Shown: one piece after another, positions 32,226 through 40,873 of the stretch
How positions within the stretch are numbered: the first letter of the stretch is position 1
How the letters are laid out: each line of letters starts with the position of its first letter
DNA from: Streptomyces blattellae
GTDB taxonomy: Bacteria; Actinomycetota; Actinomycetes; Streptomycetales; Streptomycetaceae
DNA length: 53,881 bases
Assembly: GCF_009709555.1 (NCBI RefSeq)
Contig: NZ_WJBG01000166.1
Span: forward strand, 1 to 53,881
Direction: 5' to 3'
The notes under the pieces: generated by a model
Told to the model about the DNA's origin: nothing
Seen by the model: the letters and a program-made list of their open reading frames with translations, nothing else
The model's database searches: none
Made by a program: the position numbers and the translations under genes

Positions 32226-32352
32226 CGGCAGGACCTATCCGGTGTGGGCGGGACAAAGACGTCGGCCCATGGTAAGCGGGCGGCCCGGCAGGCCTCACCC
32301 CGACTCCGCCGTTGGTACTCGGCGGGCGGGGCGGAGGAACTTCCCGGCCGCC

Positions 32353-32514
32353 TCAGTCGTCCTCTTGTTTGTACCCCCGCAGCAGGAACCACGCAGTCAG
32401 GACACAGCCCAGCACCATCACGATCAGTACGACCCGGAGCAGGTTCCCCGCCCCTTGCTGTTCTGCGGCGTTCGCGGCTCCGGCGAGCCAGGCGGACGCG
32501 GGGTTGTGCTCCAT
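32353..32514 (-). CDS. 53-residue small membrane protein, unknown function
   Basis: The ATG at 32514 has GAAGGAG 7 nt upstream. A polar N-terminus (MEHNPASAWLAGAANAAEQQ) is followed by one membrane helix (RVVLIVMVLGCVLTAWFLL) and the tail RGYKQEDD. It is divergent from the M48 protease gene, sharing a 123-bp promoter region. Function is unknown. Confidence 0.65.
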   Translation of the reverse strand: MEHNPASAWLAGAANAAEQQGAGNLLRVVLIVMVLGCVLTAWFLLRGYKQEDD

Positions 32515-32637
32515 GACGGGACTCCTTCGCTGTACTGCCCGTCCACGGTATATCCGCCTAGGCTGGGCACTGCTTCGGGGACGCAAAGGGCCGCACAAGG
32601 GTCCGCAAAGGCCACACACACGCACATGGGGGAAGAC

Positions 32638-33759
32638 ATGTCCGACGGCCACGAGCACAACGGGCACGAGAACGTGCCCAGCAGGCAGCGCAGGCGCTTC
32701 CCTGGAATCTCCTCGCGTGCGTACGAGCACCCGGCCGACCGCTCCGCCCTGGTGGCGCTGCGCAAGCTGAGCGGTTTCGACACGGTCTTCAAGGCGCTCA
32801 GCGGTCTGCTGCCCGAGCGCAGCCTCAGGCTGCTGTTCCTGTCCGACTCGGTGCGCGTCTCGGACCAGCAGTTCGCGCACCTCAACGACATGCTGCGGGA
32901 CGCCTGTTACATCCTTGACCTGGAGAAAGTCCCGCCGCTGTACGTCAACCAGGACCCGCAGCCGAACGCGATGTGCATCGGCATGGACGAGCCGATCATC
33001 GTCGTCACCACCGGCCTCGTCGAGCTGCTCGACGAGGAGGAGATGCGGGCGGTCATCGGGCACGAGGTGGGCCACGCGCTGTCCGGCCACTCCGTGTACC
33101 GGACCATCCTGCTGTTCCTGACCAACCTCGCGCTCAGGGTCGCCTGGATCCCGCTGGGCAACCTGGCGATCATGGCGATCGTGACCGCGCTGCGGGAGTG
33201 GTTCCGCAAATCGGAGCTGTCCGCGGACCGCGCGGGCCTGCTCGTCGGCCAGGATCTCCAGGCCTCGATGCGCGGCCTGATGAAGCTGGCCGGCGGCAAC
33301 CACCTGCACGAGATGAACGTGGACGCGTTCCTGAAGCAGGCCGAGGAGTACGAGGCGGGCGGCGACCTGCGCGACTCCGTACTGAAGATCATGAACATGC
33401 TGCCGCGCTCCCACCCCTTCACCACCATACGGGCGGCCGAGCTGAAGAAGTGGTCCGAGTCCCGCGACTACCAGCGGATCATGGACGGCCACTACCCGCG
33501 GCGCGGCGAGGACAAGGACACCTCGGTCTCGGACTCGTTCCGGGAGTCGGCGTCGCACTACGCCACGCAGGTCAAGACCTCCAAGGACCCGCTGATGAAG
33601 CTGGTCAGCGATCTCGCCGGCGGCGCGGGGGACCTGGGCGGCCGGGTGCGCCGCGGCTTCAGCGGCTTCGCCGGCTCGGCGGGCGGCTCGGCCGAGTCCA
33701 CGCCGAAGGACCAGCCGCCGCGCGACGACAGCACGGACCCGGACGGCGACAGCCGCTGA
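32638..33759 (+). CDS. M48-family zinc metalloprotease
   Basis: The protein has 373 residues from the ATG at 32638, after GGGGGAAG; an ATG four codons upstream is possible. The zinc motif HEVGH is at His142-His146 within AVIGHEVGHALSGH. The third ligand Glu is in RKSELSADRAG. Hydrophobic helices (TILLFLTNLALRVAWIPLG, then NLAIMAIVT) follow the HExxH, so it is likely membrane-bound like HtpX-type proteases. The tail is Gly/Ala/Ser-rich. Substrate is unknown. Confidence 0.88.
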   Translation: MSDGHEHNGHENVPSRQRRRFPGISSRAYEHPADRSALVALRKLSGFDTVFKALSGLLPERSLRLLFLSDSVRVSDQQFAHLNDMLRDACYILDLEKVPPLYVNQDPQPNAMCIGMDEPIIVVTTGLVELLDEEEMRAVIGHEVGHALSGHSVYRTILLFLTNLALRVAWIPLGNLAIMAIVTALREWFRKSELSADRAGLLVGQDLQASMRGLMKLAGGNHLHEMNVDAFLKQAEEYEAGGDLRDSVLKIMNMLPRSHPFTTIRAAELKKWSESRDYQRIMDGHYPRRGEDKDTSVSDSFRESASHYATQVKTSKDPLMKLVSDLAGGAGDLGGRVRRGFSGFAGSAGGSAESTPKDQPPRDDSTDPDGDSR

Positions 33760-33965
33760 CCCCACCGGGGCAGCCGGGTCGCGTCCCGCGAGGTGGTGCA
33801 AGCGATCATTCGCTTCAGCCTCCCGCACCCGGCTCCGCGGCGATCTCGCCGTCGACCCGGGAAGGCGAAGTGGCCCGGTGAGGCGCCGGGAGCGCTCCAG
33901 CCGGTCGCGGTGCCCGCCCGGCGTGACCTGCGCGTTCCGGTCCGTCGACCGGCTACACCACCCGC

Positions 33966-34331
33966 CGGGACACCATCGGCAGCCGCCCGGGCGGCGGGAT
34001 CACACCAACGACAGCCAATCGAGCCACGGGATCACACCCATCGGCAGCCGTCCGGGCCGCGGGACCACACCAACGGCAGCTGCTCGGTCCGCGGGACCAC
34101 ACCAACGACAGCCAACCGAGCCGCGGGGCCACACCAACGACAGCCAACCGAGCCGCGGGATCACACCCATCGGCAGCCGTCCGGGCCGCGGGGCCACACC
34201 AACGACAGCCAACCGAACCGCGGGATCACACCCATCGGCAGCCGCTCGGGCCGCGGAGTCACCCAACGACAGCCAACCGAACCGCGGGATCACACCCAAC
34301 GGCAGCCACCCAGGCCGCGGAGTCACACCTT
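33966..34331. repeat. Degenerate tandem array of about 11 units, 32 bp each
   Basis: Units run 31-33 bp with the consensus GGGATCACACCAACGACAGC followed by CAACCGAGCCGC. Two sub-types alternate (CCAACGACAGCC and CCATCGGCAGCC). The last unit overlaps the 3' end of the 34323-35393 gene, whose final codons (AGTCACACCTTCGGCTGC) match the unit start. The gene-free stretch 33760-34322 otherwise holds nothing I can identify. There are no spacers, so it is not CRISPR. Confidence 0.88.
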
Positions 34332-35393
34332 CGGCTGCGCGCTCTGCGCCAGCGTTCCGCACAGCGCCGTCGCGCTGCCGGTGGCGTAGGGGTCCGTGCC
34401 GGCCGGGCCGCCGCCCTTGGCGGTCTCGCCGGCCAGCAGCGGGCGCAGCTGGTTGGTGGAGTCGTCGGAGCAGGAGACCGGCCCGGCCTGGACGTAGGAG
34501 GCGGTCAGCTGGGTCTGCTGGAGGCGCAGGTCGTCGCGGTCGAAGCGGAAGTGCAGCTCCCGGCGGACGGTGAACAGGGACGCCTCGGCCTTCTCGCCGG
34601 CGCCGGCGGGCCGTAGCGCGTACACGAAGGTGTGGTCCGAGGTGACCTCCAGCGTGGACGAGTCGGCCTCGGTCGCGTGCAGGCTGCCCTGGACACGGAT
34701 CTCGTCGTCGGCCAGCTCGGCCTTGTTCGGGTCGAAGCGGACCAGCCATCCGGTCGGCGCATGCCTGCCGTCGGCGGTCGGCTGCCGGAAACTCTGGTCG
34801 AACTGGTCGAGTTGGTCCGGGGCGACCAGGACACGGACGGGGCGGACCTGTCCGCCGGTGAGCACCTCCGGGTAGAGGGAGGAGCGGACGAGGTAGTCCT
34901 TGGCGGTGTTCAGGGCCGTCACGACCTGGCTGTCCGAGAAGTGCTCGGTGCGCCGGGTGGCGGGCAGTGGTATGCCCTCGGCGCCGATGCGGTACTGCGC
35001 GGCGGGGCTGTGCGCGAACAGTTCTTCGGGGTCGGCCGCGCCGGGCACCTTGCCCTGCGGGGCGAGCGGGATGACCGTCATCCGCAGGGGCTCGGCAGAC
35101 TGCCGGGACTGCGGGGTCTGATAAGGGTTTCGTACGCCCATGTAGACCGCGGTGCTGAAGGCGACCGCGATCAGCAGGACCAGTATCAGCGCCTGTCGGG
35201 ACAGGCCATGGCGCACCGGCGGACGGCGTCGCACGGCGGGCGCGTGGTCGGCCATGCGCTCCTGCGCGGAGAACTCCTGGAGGCGGGCAGCCCGGACGAA
35301 CGACTCGTCGAAGACGACGGATCGGTACTCGTCCTCGCCACCTCCGGGGCCGCCCTCGGGTGTCCCCTCGGGTGGGTCTGAAGGCCCTCCCAT
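34323..35393 (-). CDS. Single-pass membrane protein with SVVFDE motif, unknown function
   Basis: The protein has 356 residues. The cytoplasmic N-terminus is Gly/Pro/Glu-rich with EYRSVVFDESFVRAARLQEF near residue 25. One membrane helix (SRQALILVLLIAVAFSTAVYM) lies near residue 70. The rest is extracytoplasmic with one Cys pair candidate (SCSDD, LCGTL) near the C-terminus. It shares the SVVFDExFxRAA motif with the next gene. Proteins at this locus in S. coelicolor have been linked to spore-wall synthesis, as I recall; I do not assign a function. Confidence 0.78.
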   Translation of the reverse strand: MGGPSDPPEGTPEGGPGGGEDEYRSVVFDESFVRAARLQEFSAQERMADHAPAVRRRPPVRHGLSRQALILVLLIAVAFSTAVYMGVRNPYQTPQSRQSAEPLRMTVIPLAPQGKVPGAADPEELFAHSPAAQYRIGAEGIPLPATRRTEHFSDSQVVTALNTAKDYLVRSSLYPEVLTGGQVRPVRVLVAPDQLDQFDQSFRQPTADGRHAPTGWLVRFDPNKAELADDEIRVQGSLHATEADSSTLEVTSDHTFVYALRPAGAGEKAEASLFTVRRELHFRFDRDDLRLQQTQLTASYVQAGPVSCSDDSTNQLRPLLAGETAKGGGPAGTDPYATGSATALCGTLAQSAQPKV

Positions 35394-35461
35394 ATCTTCA
35401 GGGTAGGTCTCTGGGAGGCAAGGTAAACGCTGTGGTACACGTCAAGTTGTGCGGGCAGGCG

Positions 35462-36037
35462 TCAGGGCGTGCGCGGGGTCGCGGGGACCGGCGGCTGGGA
35501 GTAGCTGGCGGAAGCGGAGGGTGCCGCCGCACTGCCCTGTTCGAGGCCGGTCGAGGCAGGTGTCGGGACCCGGTCCCGGTTGTTTGAGGACGCACCCCGG
35601 TAGACCGCGGTGAAGGCCAGCGCGACCATGCCGATGCCCATCAGGACGGCGAGCAGCCACGCGACCGGGCGGTGCCAGCGGACCTGCTTGCCGTAGCTTC
35701 CCGGGGCGCCGTAGCGGCCGTCGGGGGATTCCGGGTCGTCCAGGTCGTCGAACTCCGGATCATGGCCGAAACCGCCGCGACCGTCGGGGCCGAAGCCGTC
35801 GCCGTAGCGCTCGCTTCTGCGGTGGGCCCGGCGGGCCTCCGCCTCGGAGGCCTCGGCTCTGGCCTGGGCAGCGGCCAGGAGGCGTTCGACGGCGGTCGGC
35901 TCGTGCACCACGGCCGCCCGGATGAAGGCCTCGTCGAAGACCACGGAGGCGAACTCTTCGTCCGACACCCCGCGGTCGTGGTCGTCGTCGGGCTCCCAGC
36001 CGTCAGGGAACGGCGTGCCCCCCACGTCCTCCGGCAC
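35462..36037 (-). CDS. Membrane protein with SVVFDE motif, unknown function
   Basis: The protein has 191 residues from the GTG at 36037 (VPEDVGGTPFPDGWEPDDDH). An acidic N-terminus leads to EFASVVFDEAFIRAAVVHEP (near 28), then an Ala/Glu/Arg helix and a Gly/Asp-rich linker. One membrane helix (PVAWLLAVLMGIGMVALAF) is followed by a short Ser/Pro-rich outside tail. It has the same motif and topology as the 34323-35393 protein but a much shorter outer part. The two are separated by 68 bp in tandem and look like partners or paralogues. Confidence 0.75.
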   Translation of the reverse strand: MPEDVGGTPFPDGWEPDDDHDRGVSDEEFASVVFDEAFIRAAVVHEPTAVERLLAAAQARAEASEAEARRAHRRSERYGDGFGPDGRGGFGHDPEFDDLDDPESPDGRYGAPGSYGKQVRWHRPVAWLLAVLMGIGMVALAFTAVYRGASSNNRDRVPTPASTGLEQGSAAAPSASASYSQPPVPATPRTP

Positions 36038-36198
36038 GCATCCAGAGTAGACCTGGGGGGTCAATTTGGGCAGACGGTATGGAAATTCATCCGCCCTGTG
36101 AGACACCTCTCGTGCTGCACGGGCGCGAGCCGGGGGCGCGTGCCACCCGCATATACCCAGGCCGCGCGCCCGAGCGCCGGTGGCGAGTCCGGTGGCGA

Positions 36199-36254
36199 GT
36201 GACGTACCAGCGGTGACGCACCCGCAGTGACGCACCCGCAGTGACGCACCGGCG
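36199..36254. repeat. 14-bp tandem repeat abutting the proA stop
   Basis: Four units (GTGACGTACCAGCG, GTGACGCACCCGCA twice, GTGACGCACCGGCG) end on the base next to the proA stop codon. Confidence 0.85.
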
Positions 36255-37541
36255 TCAGCGCCGTACGTGCCCGTCGCCGGTGACGATGTACTTCGTGCTG
36301 GTCAGCTCCGGCAGCCCCATCGGGCCGCGGGCGTGCAGCTTCTGCGTGGAGATGCCGATCTCCGCGCCGAAGCCGAACTGGCCGCCGTCGGTGAAGCGCG
36401 TGGAGGCGTTCACCGCGACCGTGGTGGAGTCGACCAGCTGGGTGAAGCGGCGGGCGGCCTGCTGCGAGGTCGTCACGATCGCCTCGGTGTGGCCGGAGGT
36501 CCACAGCCGGATGTGCTCGACGGCCTTGTCGAGGGAGTCGACGACCGCCGCGGCGATGTCGTACGACAGGTACTCCGTCTCCCAGTCCTCCGGCGTTGCC
36601 TCGACGACCGTGGCCTTGGAGTCCTTCGCCCACGCCAGCACCCGCTCGTCGGCGTGCACGGTGACCCCGGCCTCCGCGAGGGCGTCCAGGGCGCGCGGCA
36701 GGAACTTCGGCGCGATGTCCTGGTGGACCAGGAGCGTCTCGGCGGCGTTGCAGACGCTGACGCGCTGCGCCTTGGAGTTGATCAGGATGTCGATGGCCAT
36801 GTCGAGGTCGGCGTGCGCGTCGACGTAGACGTGGCAGTTGCCGGTGCCGGTCTCGATGACCGGGACGACGGATTCCTGGACGACCGTCTGGATCAGCGAG
36901 GCGCCGCCGCGCGGGATCAGTACGTCGACCAGTCCGCGCGCCCGCATCAGCTCGCGTACGCTCTCGCGGCTCTCGCCGGGCACGAGCTGGACGGCGTCGG
37001 CGGGCAGCCCGGCGCCGCCCACGGCGTCGCGCAGCACCCGCACCAGCGCGCTGTTCGACTCGTACGCGGAGGCGGAGCCCCGCAGCAGCACGGCGTTCCC
37101 GGACTTCAGGCAGAGCGCGGCGGCGTCCACGGTTACGTTCGGGCGGGCCTCGTAGATGATCCCGACGACGCCCAGCGGGACGCGGACCTGGCGCAGGTCG
37201 ATGCCGTTCGGGAGGGTCGAGCCGCGGACGACCTCGCCGACCGGGTCCGGCAGGGCCACGACGTCCCGCACGTCGGAGGCGATCGCCCGCACCCGCTCGG
37301 GCGTCAGCGTCAGCCGGTCGATGACGGCTTCGCTGGTGCCGGCCTCGCGTGCCTTGGCGATGTCCTTGGCGTTGGCCTCGACGACGTCACTCGTACGGAC
37401 CTCCAGCGCGTCCGCCATGGCGAGCAGCGCGTCGTCCTTCTCGGCCCGCGGCAGCGGCGCGAGGTCGGCTGCGGCGGCCTTGGCGCGGTAGGCGGCCCGG
37501 GTGACCGGGGACATCGAGTCGTACGGCGAAAGCGTGGTCAT
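36255..37541 (-). CDS. proA: Gamma-glutamyl phosphate reductase
   Basis: The protein has 428 residues from the ATG at 37541 (MTTLSPYDSMSPVTR). It makes glutamate-5-semialdehyde in proline synthesis using NADPH. The catalytic Cys is in RVSVCNAAETLLVH. GNAVLLRGSASAYESN and the ending STKYIVTGDGHVRR are typical. It follows proB with one small gene between. Confidence 0.96.
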   Translation of the reverse strand: MTTLSPYDSMSPVTRAAYRAKAAAADLAPLPRAEKDDALLAMADALEVRTSDVVEANAKDIAKAREAGTSEAVIDRLTLTPERVRAIASDVRDVVALPDPVGEVVRGSTLPNGIDLRQVRVPLGVVGIIYEARPNVTVDAAALCLKSGNAVLLRGSASAYESNSALVRVLRDAVGGAGLPADAVQLVPGESRESVRELMRARGLVDVLIPRGGASLIQTVVQESVVPVIETGTGNCHVYVDAHADLDMAIDILINSKAQRVSVCNAAETLLVHQDIAPKFLPRALDALAEAGVTVHADERVLAWAKDSKATVVEATPEDWETEYLSYDIAAAVVDSLDKAVEHIRLWTSGHTEAIVTTSQQAARRFTQLVDSTTVAVNASTRFTDGGQFGFGAEIGISTQKLHARGPMGLPELTSTKYIVTGDGHVRR

Positions 37542-37605
37542 GAGGGAAGGGTAGTGCGCTTCACCAGGCACGCCGGGGCTTATCCCAACCCCCGAGACAC
37601 CCGGC

Positions 37606-38067
37606 CTAAAACGGGTGGACACCGACCGGTGACGCCGGCGGCGGTCCGTACCCCTCCGCGATCCGCAGGTGGTAGGTCTCGCGGTCGATGACCTCCAGGC
37701 CGACGATCTCCCAGGGCGGCAGCCCCGCGGACTGGCGGTGCTCGCCCCACAGGCGCAGGGCGACGGCGGCGGCGTCGTGCAGGTCGCGGGCCTCTTCCCA
37801 GTAGCGGATCTCGGCGTGGTCGACCGCATAGCGGCTGGTCAGCAGAAAGGGATGGTCGTGGGCGAGCTGCTCCAGGCAGCGCCGTACCTCCTTCAGCGGG
37901 GTCTCGGCGCCGGAGACGCTCAAGGTGACATGCCACAGGCGGGGCGCGTCCTCGGGCTCCTCGTACCGGTCGCCGGCCGCGACGCTGGTCAGGGCGCGCT
38001 CCTCGCCGCCCGCGCGGGAGGCGGCACCATCGCGGGACGCCGCCGCCCCAGGGCGCACTCGTCTCAC
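37606..38067 (-). CDS. Small conserved protein between proB and proA, unknown function
   Basis: The protein has 153 residues from the GTG at 38067, preceded by AAGGAGG. A basic/Ala-rich start is followed by a compact domain: PRLWHVTLSVSGAETPLKEV, LEQLAHDHPFLLTSRYAVDH, a Trp-containing helix (LRLWGEHRQSAGLPPWEIVG) and YHLRIAEGYGPPP. The pattern suggests a small alpha/beta fold. It is transcribed with proA and proB. I recall it as conserved in Streptomyces at this spot with no assigned role. Confidence 0.72.
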   Translation of the reverse strand: MRRVRPGAAASRDGAASRAGGEERALTSVAAGDRYEEPEDAPRLWHVTLSVSGAETPLKEVRRCLEQLAHDHPFLLTSRYAVDHAEIRYWEEARDLHDAAAVALRLWGEHRQSAGLPPWEIVGLEVIDRETYHLRIAEGYGPPPASPVGVHPF

Positions 38068-38204
38068 GACGGCCTCCTTACGCTGCTCGTGCGGAATGGG
38101 TCCCCAAGGGACCGGTCTCGAAGGGACTCGATGGGATCGGCCTCTAAGACAAAGTTGAGCAGGCCGCAAGCCGCCGCGGGGCTGTTTTGCGGAACGGTCA
38201 CCTT

Positions 38205-39332
38205 TTACGGGTGCAGGAGCACCAGGTCGTCCCGGTGTACGACTTCACGTTCGTACGCCGGGCCCAGTTCGCGGGCGAGTTCCCGGGTGGAGCGGCCGAG
38301 CAGCTGGGGGATCTCCTTGGCGTCGAAGCTGACGAGCCCGCGGGCCACCGCGCGCCCCTCGGTGTCGCGCAGTTCGACGGGGTCGCCCGCGCTGAACTCG
38401 CCCTCGACGGCGGCGATGCCGGCCGGCAGCAGCGACGTGCGGCGCTCGACGACCGCTCGCACGGCGCCGTCGTCCAGGGTCAGCGAACCCTGTGGGGTGG
38501 ACGCGTGCTGGAGCCAGAGCAGCCGGTCGGCGGACCGCTTGCCGGTGGGGTGGAAGCAGGTGCCGGTGTCGCCGCCGGACAGCGCCTCGGCGGCGTGGAC
38601 GGCGCTGGTGAGCACGACGGGGATGCCTGCGGCGGCGGCGATCCGGGCGGCCTCGACCTTGGTGACCATGCCTCCGGTGCCGACGCCGGCCTTGCCCGCG
38701 CTGCCGATCTCGACTCCCGCGAGGTCCGACGGACCGCTCACTTCCGCGATCCGCGAGGTCCCCGGCCTGCTGGGGTCGCCGTCGTACACGCCGTCGATGT
38801 CGGAGAGCAGCACCAGCAGATCCGCCCGTACGAGGTGGGCGACCAGGGCGGCGAGGCGGTCGTTGTCGCCGAAGCGGATCTCGTCCGTGGCGACGGTGTC
38901 GTTCTCGTTGACGACCGGGAGGGCGCCCATCGCGAGGAGCTTGTCGAGGGTGCGCTGCGCGTTGCGGTGGTGGGCGCGGCGGCTCATGTCGTCGCTGGTC
39001 AGCAGTACCTGGCCGACGCGGACGCCGTAGCGGGCGAAGGAGGCGGTGTAGCGGGCGACGAGCAGGCCCTGGCCGACGCTGGCGGCGGCCTGCTGCCGGG
39101 CCAGGTCCTTGGGGCGGCGACGCAGGCCCAGGGGTGCGAGTCCGGCCGCGATGGCACCGGAGGAGACCAGGACGATCTCCTTCTCTCCTCCGCTGCGGCT
39201 CTTGGCGAGCACGTCGACGAGCGCGTCGACCCGGTCGGCGTCCAGGCCGCCGGACGCGGTGGTCAGCGACGAGGACCCCACCTTGACGACGATCCTGCGG
39301 GCCTCACTCACGGCCTGCCTAACGGTTGCCAC
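38205..39332 (-). CDS. proB: Glutamate 5-kinase
   Basis: The protein has 375 residues from the GTG at 39332. The amino-acid-kinase domain has RIVVKVGSSSLTT, IVLVSSGAIAAGL, VVNENDTVATDEIRFGDND and GTGGMVTKVEAA. A C-terminal PUA domain begins around residue 285 (GSLTLDDGAVRAV). It makes glutamyl-5-phosphate, the first and feedback-inhibited step of proline synthesis. In many actinomycetes proB directly follows obgE; here an 8-kb cell-wall cluster lies between them. Confidence 0.96.
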   Translation of the reverse strand: MATVRQAVSEARRIVVKVGSSSLTTASGGLDADRVDALVDVLAKSRSGGEKEIVLVSSGAIAAGLAPLGLRRRPKDLARQQAAASVGQGLLVARYTASFARYGVRVGQVLLTSDDMSRRAHHRNAQRTLDKLLAMGALPVVNENDTVATDEIRFGDNDRLAALVAHLVRADLLVLLSDIDGVYDGDPSRPGTSRIAEVSGPSDLAGVEIGSAGKAGVGTGGMVTKVEAARIAAAAGIPVVLTSAVHAAEALSGGDTGTCFHPTGKRSADRLLWLQHASTPQGSLTLDDGAVRAVVERRTSLLPAGIAAVEGEFSAGDPVELRDTEGRAVARGLVSFDAKEIPQLLGRSTRELARELGPAYEREVVHRDDLVLLHP

Positions 39333-39381
39333 CTGCCCTGTCCCCCGTTTCCTTGCGCGTAGCAGCAATCTACGCGAAGAG

Positions 39382-39404
39382 GGACGGACGCAGCCCGTCT
39401 GTCC
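39382..39404 (-). terminator. Weak hairpin between the GT2 gene and proB
   Basis: GGACGGACG and CGTCTGTCC pair with one G-T wobble, in the 133-bp gap. It could end the GT2 transcript before proB. Confidence 0.35.
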
Positions 39405-39465
39405 AGTACGTGACCACCTCGGCAGGCGTCATCGCGGAGTGCGGCGACGGAGACCCGGTCCGGCG

Positions 39466-40674
39466 TCAGGCCGCCGTCCGCACCCCCGGTGCGGGCAGCA
39501 CCCGGCGGATCCGGCGGATCACCTTCCTCGCGAAGGAGTCGGCGCCGCCCTCGCGGTAGCCGGGGAAGACGCGGGCTTCGCGGGGCTCGGCGAGGTAGAC
39601 GGAGTCGGGTATGCCGGCCGCGGGGTCGCGGAAGAGGGGGTAGGCGAGGTAGACGCGGCGGCCCTTCTTCTCCAGCAGGGCGGCGGCCTCCTTCTTCGTC
39701 CGGAGGAACTCCAGGACTTCGACGAGGAGTTCGGACCGCTGCCCGGCCACCAGGTGCAGCCGCAGCCGCTGCTCGACCTTGAGGCGGCGGGCCACCTCTT
39801 CGTTCCAGTGGGCCTCCATCATCGGCTTGGCCAGCTCCATCTTGTGCTGCCGCACCTTCTCGCTGTCCTTGAGGTACTTGGGGCCGAACTGCGGCAGCAG
39901 CGTGACCAGGAAGGGCCGGACCATGAGCGTGTCACGGCGCGGTCCCGCCGGGACCAGGTCGGCGATCAGCCGCATCAGGGCGCGGGCCGAGTCGAAGCGC
40001 AGGGTGTAACCGCCGGTCTTCGTCACGTGTTTGCCGTCCTCGCGGCCGACCAGGTAGTAGCAGACGTAGTCCGCGAGCACCGAGACGCCGTCGGCCCGCA
40101 GATACGCCTCCATCGTGAACAGCGCGTCCTCGCCGGTCCACAGGGACTCGTCGAACCGCATGCCGTGCCGGTCCAGCAGCGCGCGGCGGAACAGCTTCTG
40201 GGCGCTGAGCGTGAACTTGATATTGGAGGAGTAGACGTCGGTGCGCTCCAGCGTCCTGCCCCACATCGACCCGGGCGGCTTGCGGTTGATGCCCTCGACC
40301 TTGCCGAGGACGACGTCCGTGCCGTTGCGGTCGGCCATCGCGACCATCCGCTCCAGGGCCTCGGCGCCCAGCCGGTCGTCGGCGTCGAGGAAGAAGACGT
40401 ACCGCCCGGATGCCTTGCCGAGGCCGACGTTGCGCGGGCCGCTGGGGCCGCCCGAGTTGTCCTGCCGGATCACGGTCACGTGCACGGGCGCGCGGGCCGC
40501 GAACTCCTCCAGATACTCCCCCGTGCCGTCCGTCGAACCGTCGTCGACCGCGATGACCTCGATGCGCTCCGGGTCGATGGTCTGCGCCTCGACGGATGCC
40601 AGGCACTCGATCAGATAAGGCATCGCTTCGTACGCCCCGATGATCACGCTGACATCAGGCTGGGCCACGGTCAC
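39466..40674 (-). CDS. Family 2 glycosyltransferase
   Basis: The protein has 402 residues from a GTG with GGGGGAAAAC before it. The GT-A fold opens with DVSVIIGAYEAMPYLIECL, then the nucleotide-sugar motif VIAVDDGSTDGTG and the metal site FFLDADDRL. A Trp/Gly-containing acceptor region (ESLWTGEDALFTMEAYLRAD) follows. It closely resembles enzymes that decorate or build glycopolymers such as teichoic acids. It lies next to the polymerase gene. Donor sugar is unknown. Confidence 0.9.
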   Translation of the reverse strand: MTVAQPDVSVIIGAYEAMPYLIECLASVEAQTIDPERIEVIAVDDGSTDGTGEYLEEFAARAPVHVTVIRQDNSGGPSGPRNVGLGKASGRYVFFLDADDRLGAEALERMVAMADRNGTDVVLGKVEGINRKPPGSMWGRTLERTDVYSSNIKFTLSAQKLFRRALLDRHGMRFDESLWTGEDALFTMEAYLRADGVSVLADYVCYYLVGREDGKHVTKTGGYTLRFDSARALMRLIADLVPAGPRRDTLMVRPFLVTLLPQFGPKYLKDSEKVRQHKMELAKPMMEAHWNEEVARRLKVEQRLRLHLVAGQRSELLVEVLEFLRTKKEAAALLEKKGRRVYLAYPLFRDPAAGIPDSVYLAEPREARVFPGYREGGADSFARKVIRRIRRVLPAPGVRTAA

Positions 40675-40825
40675 GTTTTCCCCCTCGTCAACGGGACATT
40701 TCCCCCGTATCGCCTTATTCGCAACCTTGAAGATGAGCGAACAAGTGAAGCGGTTGCCTCAAGACCATGAATTAGTGACCTACTTCATACGAATTCCAGC
40801 CGACGTCCGTTCATCGGGCACGGAG

Positions 40826-40858
40826 AAGGCCCCCGAGGAATCGCTCCTCGGGGGCCTT
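40826..40858 (-). terminator. Strong terminator after the polymerase gene
   Basis: AAGGCCCCCGAGGA and TCCTCGGGGGCCTT pair nearly perfectly around a 5-nt loop, 15 bp past the polymerase stop. It separates that transcript from the GT2 gene. The region 40675-40825 is AT-rich and likely holds the GT2 promoter. Confidence 0.8.
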
Positions 40859-40873
40859 CGGCGGCGGAAGCCG

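Noticed and set aside
33966..34331. Possible CRISPR array
   Set aside because: Units are contiguous and degenerate with no unique spacers, and there are no cas genes.
33793..34573. Plus-strand open frames across the 32-bp repeat array
   Set aside because: The peptides are just the translated repeat (RQPTEPRDHT-type) without a ribosome site and run into the 3' end of a real gene.
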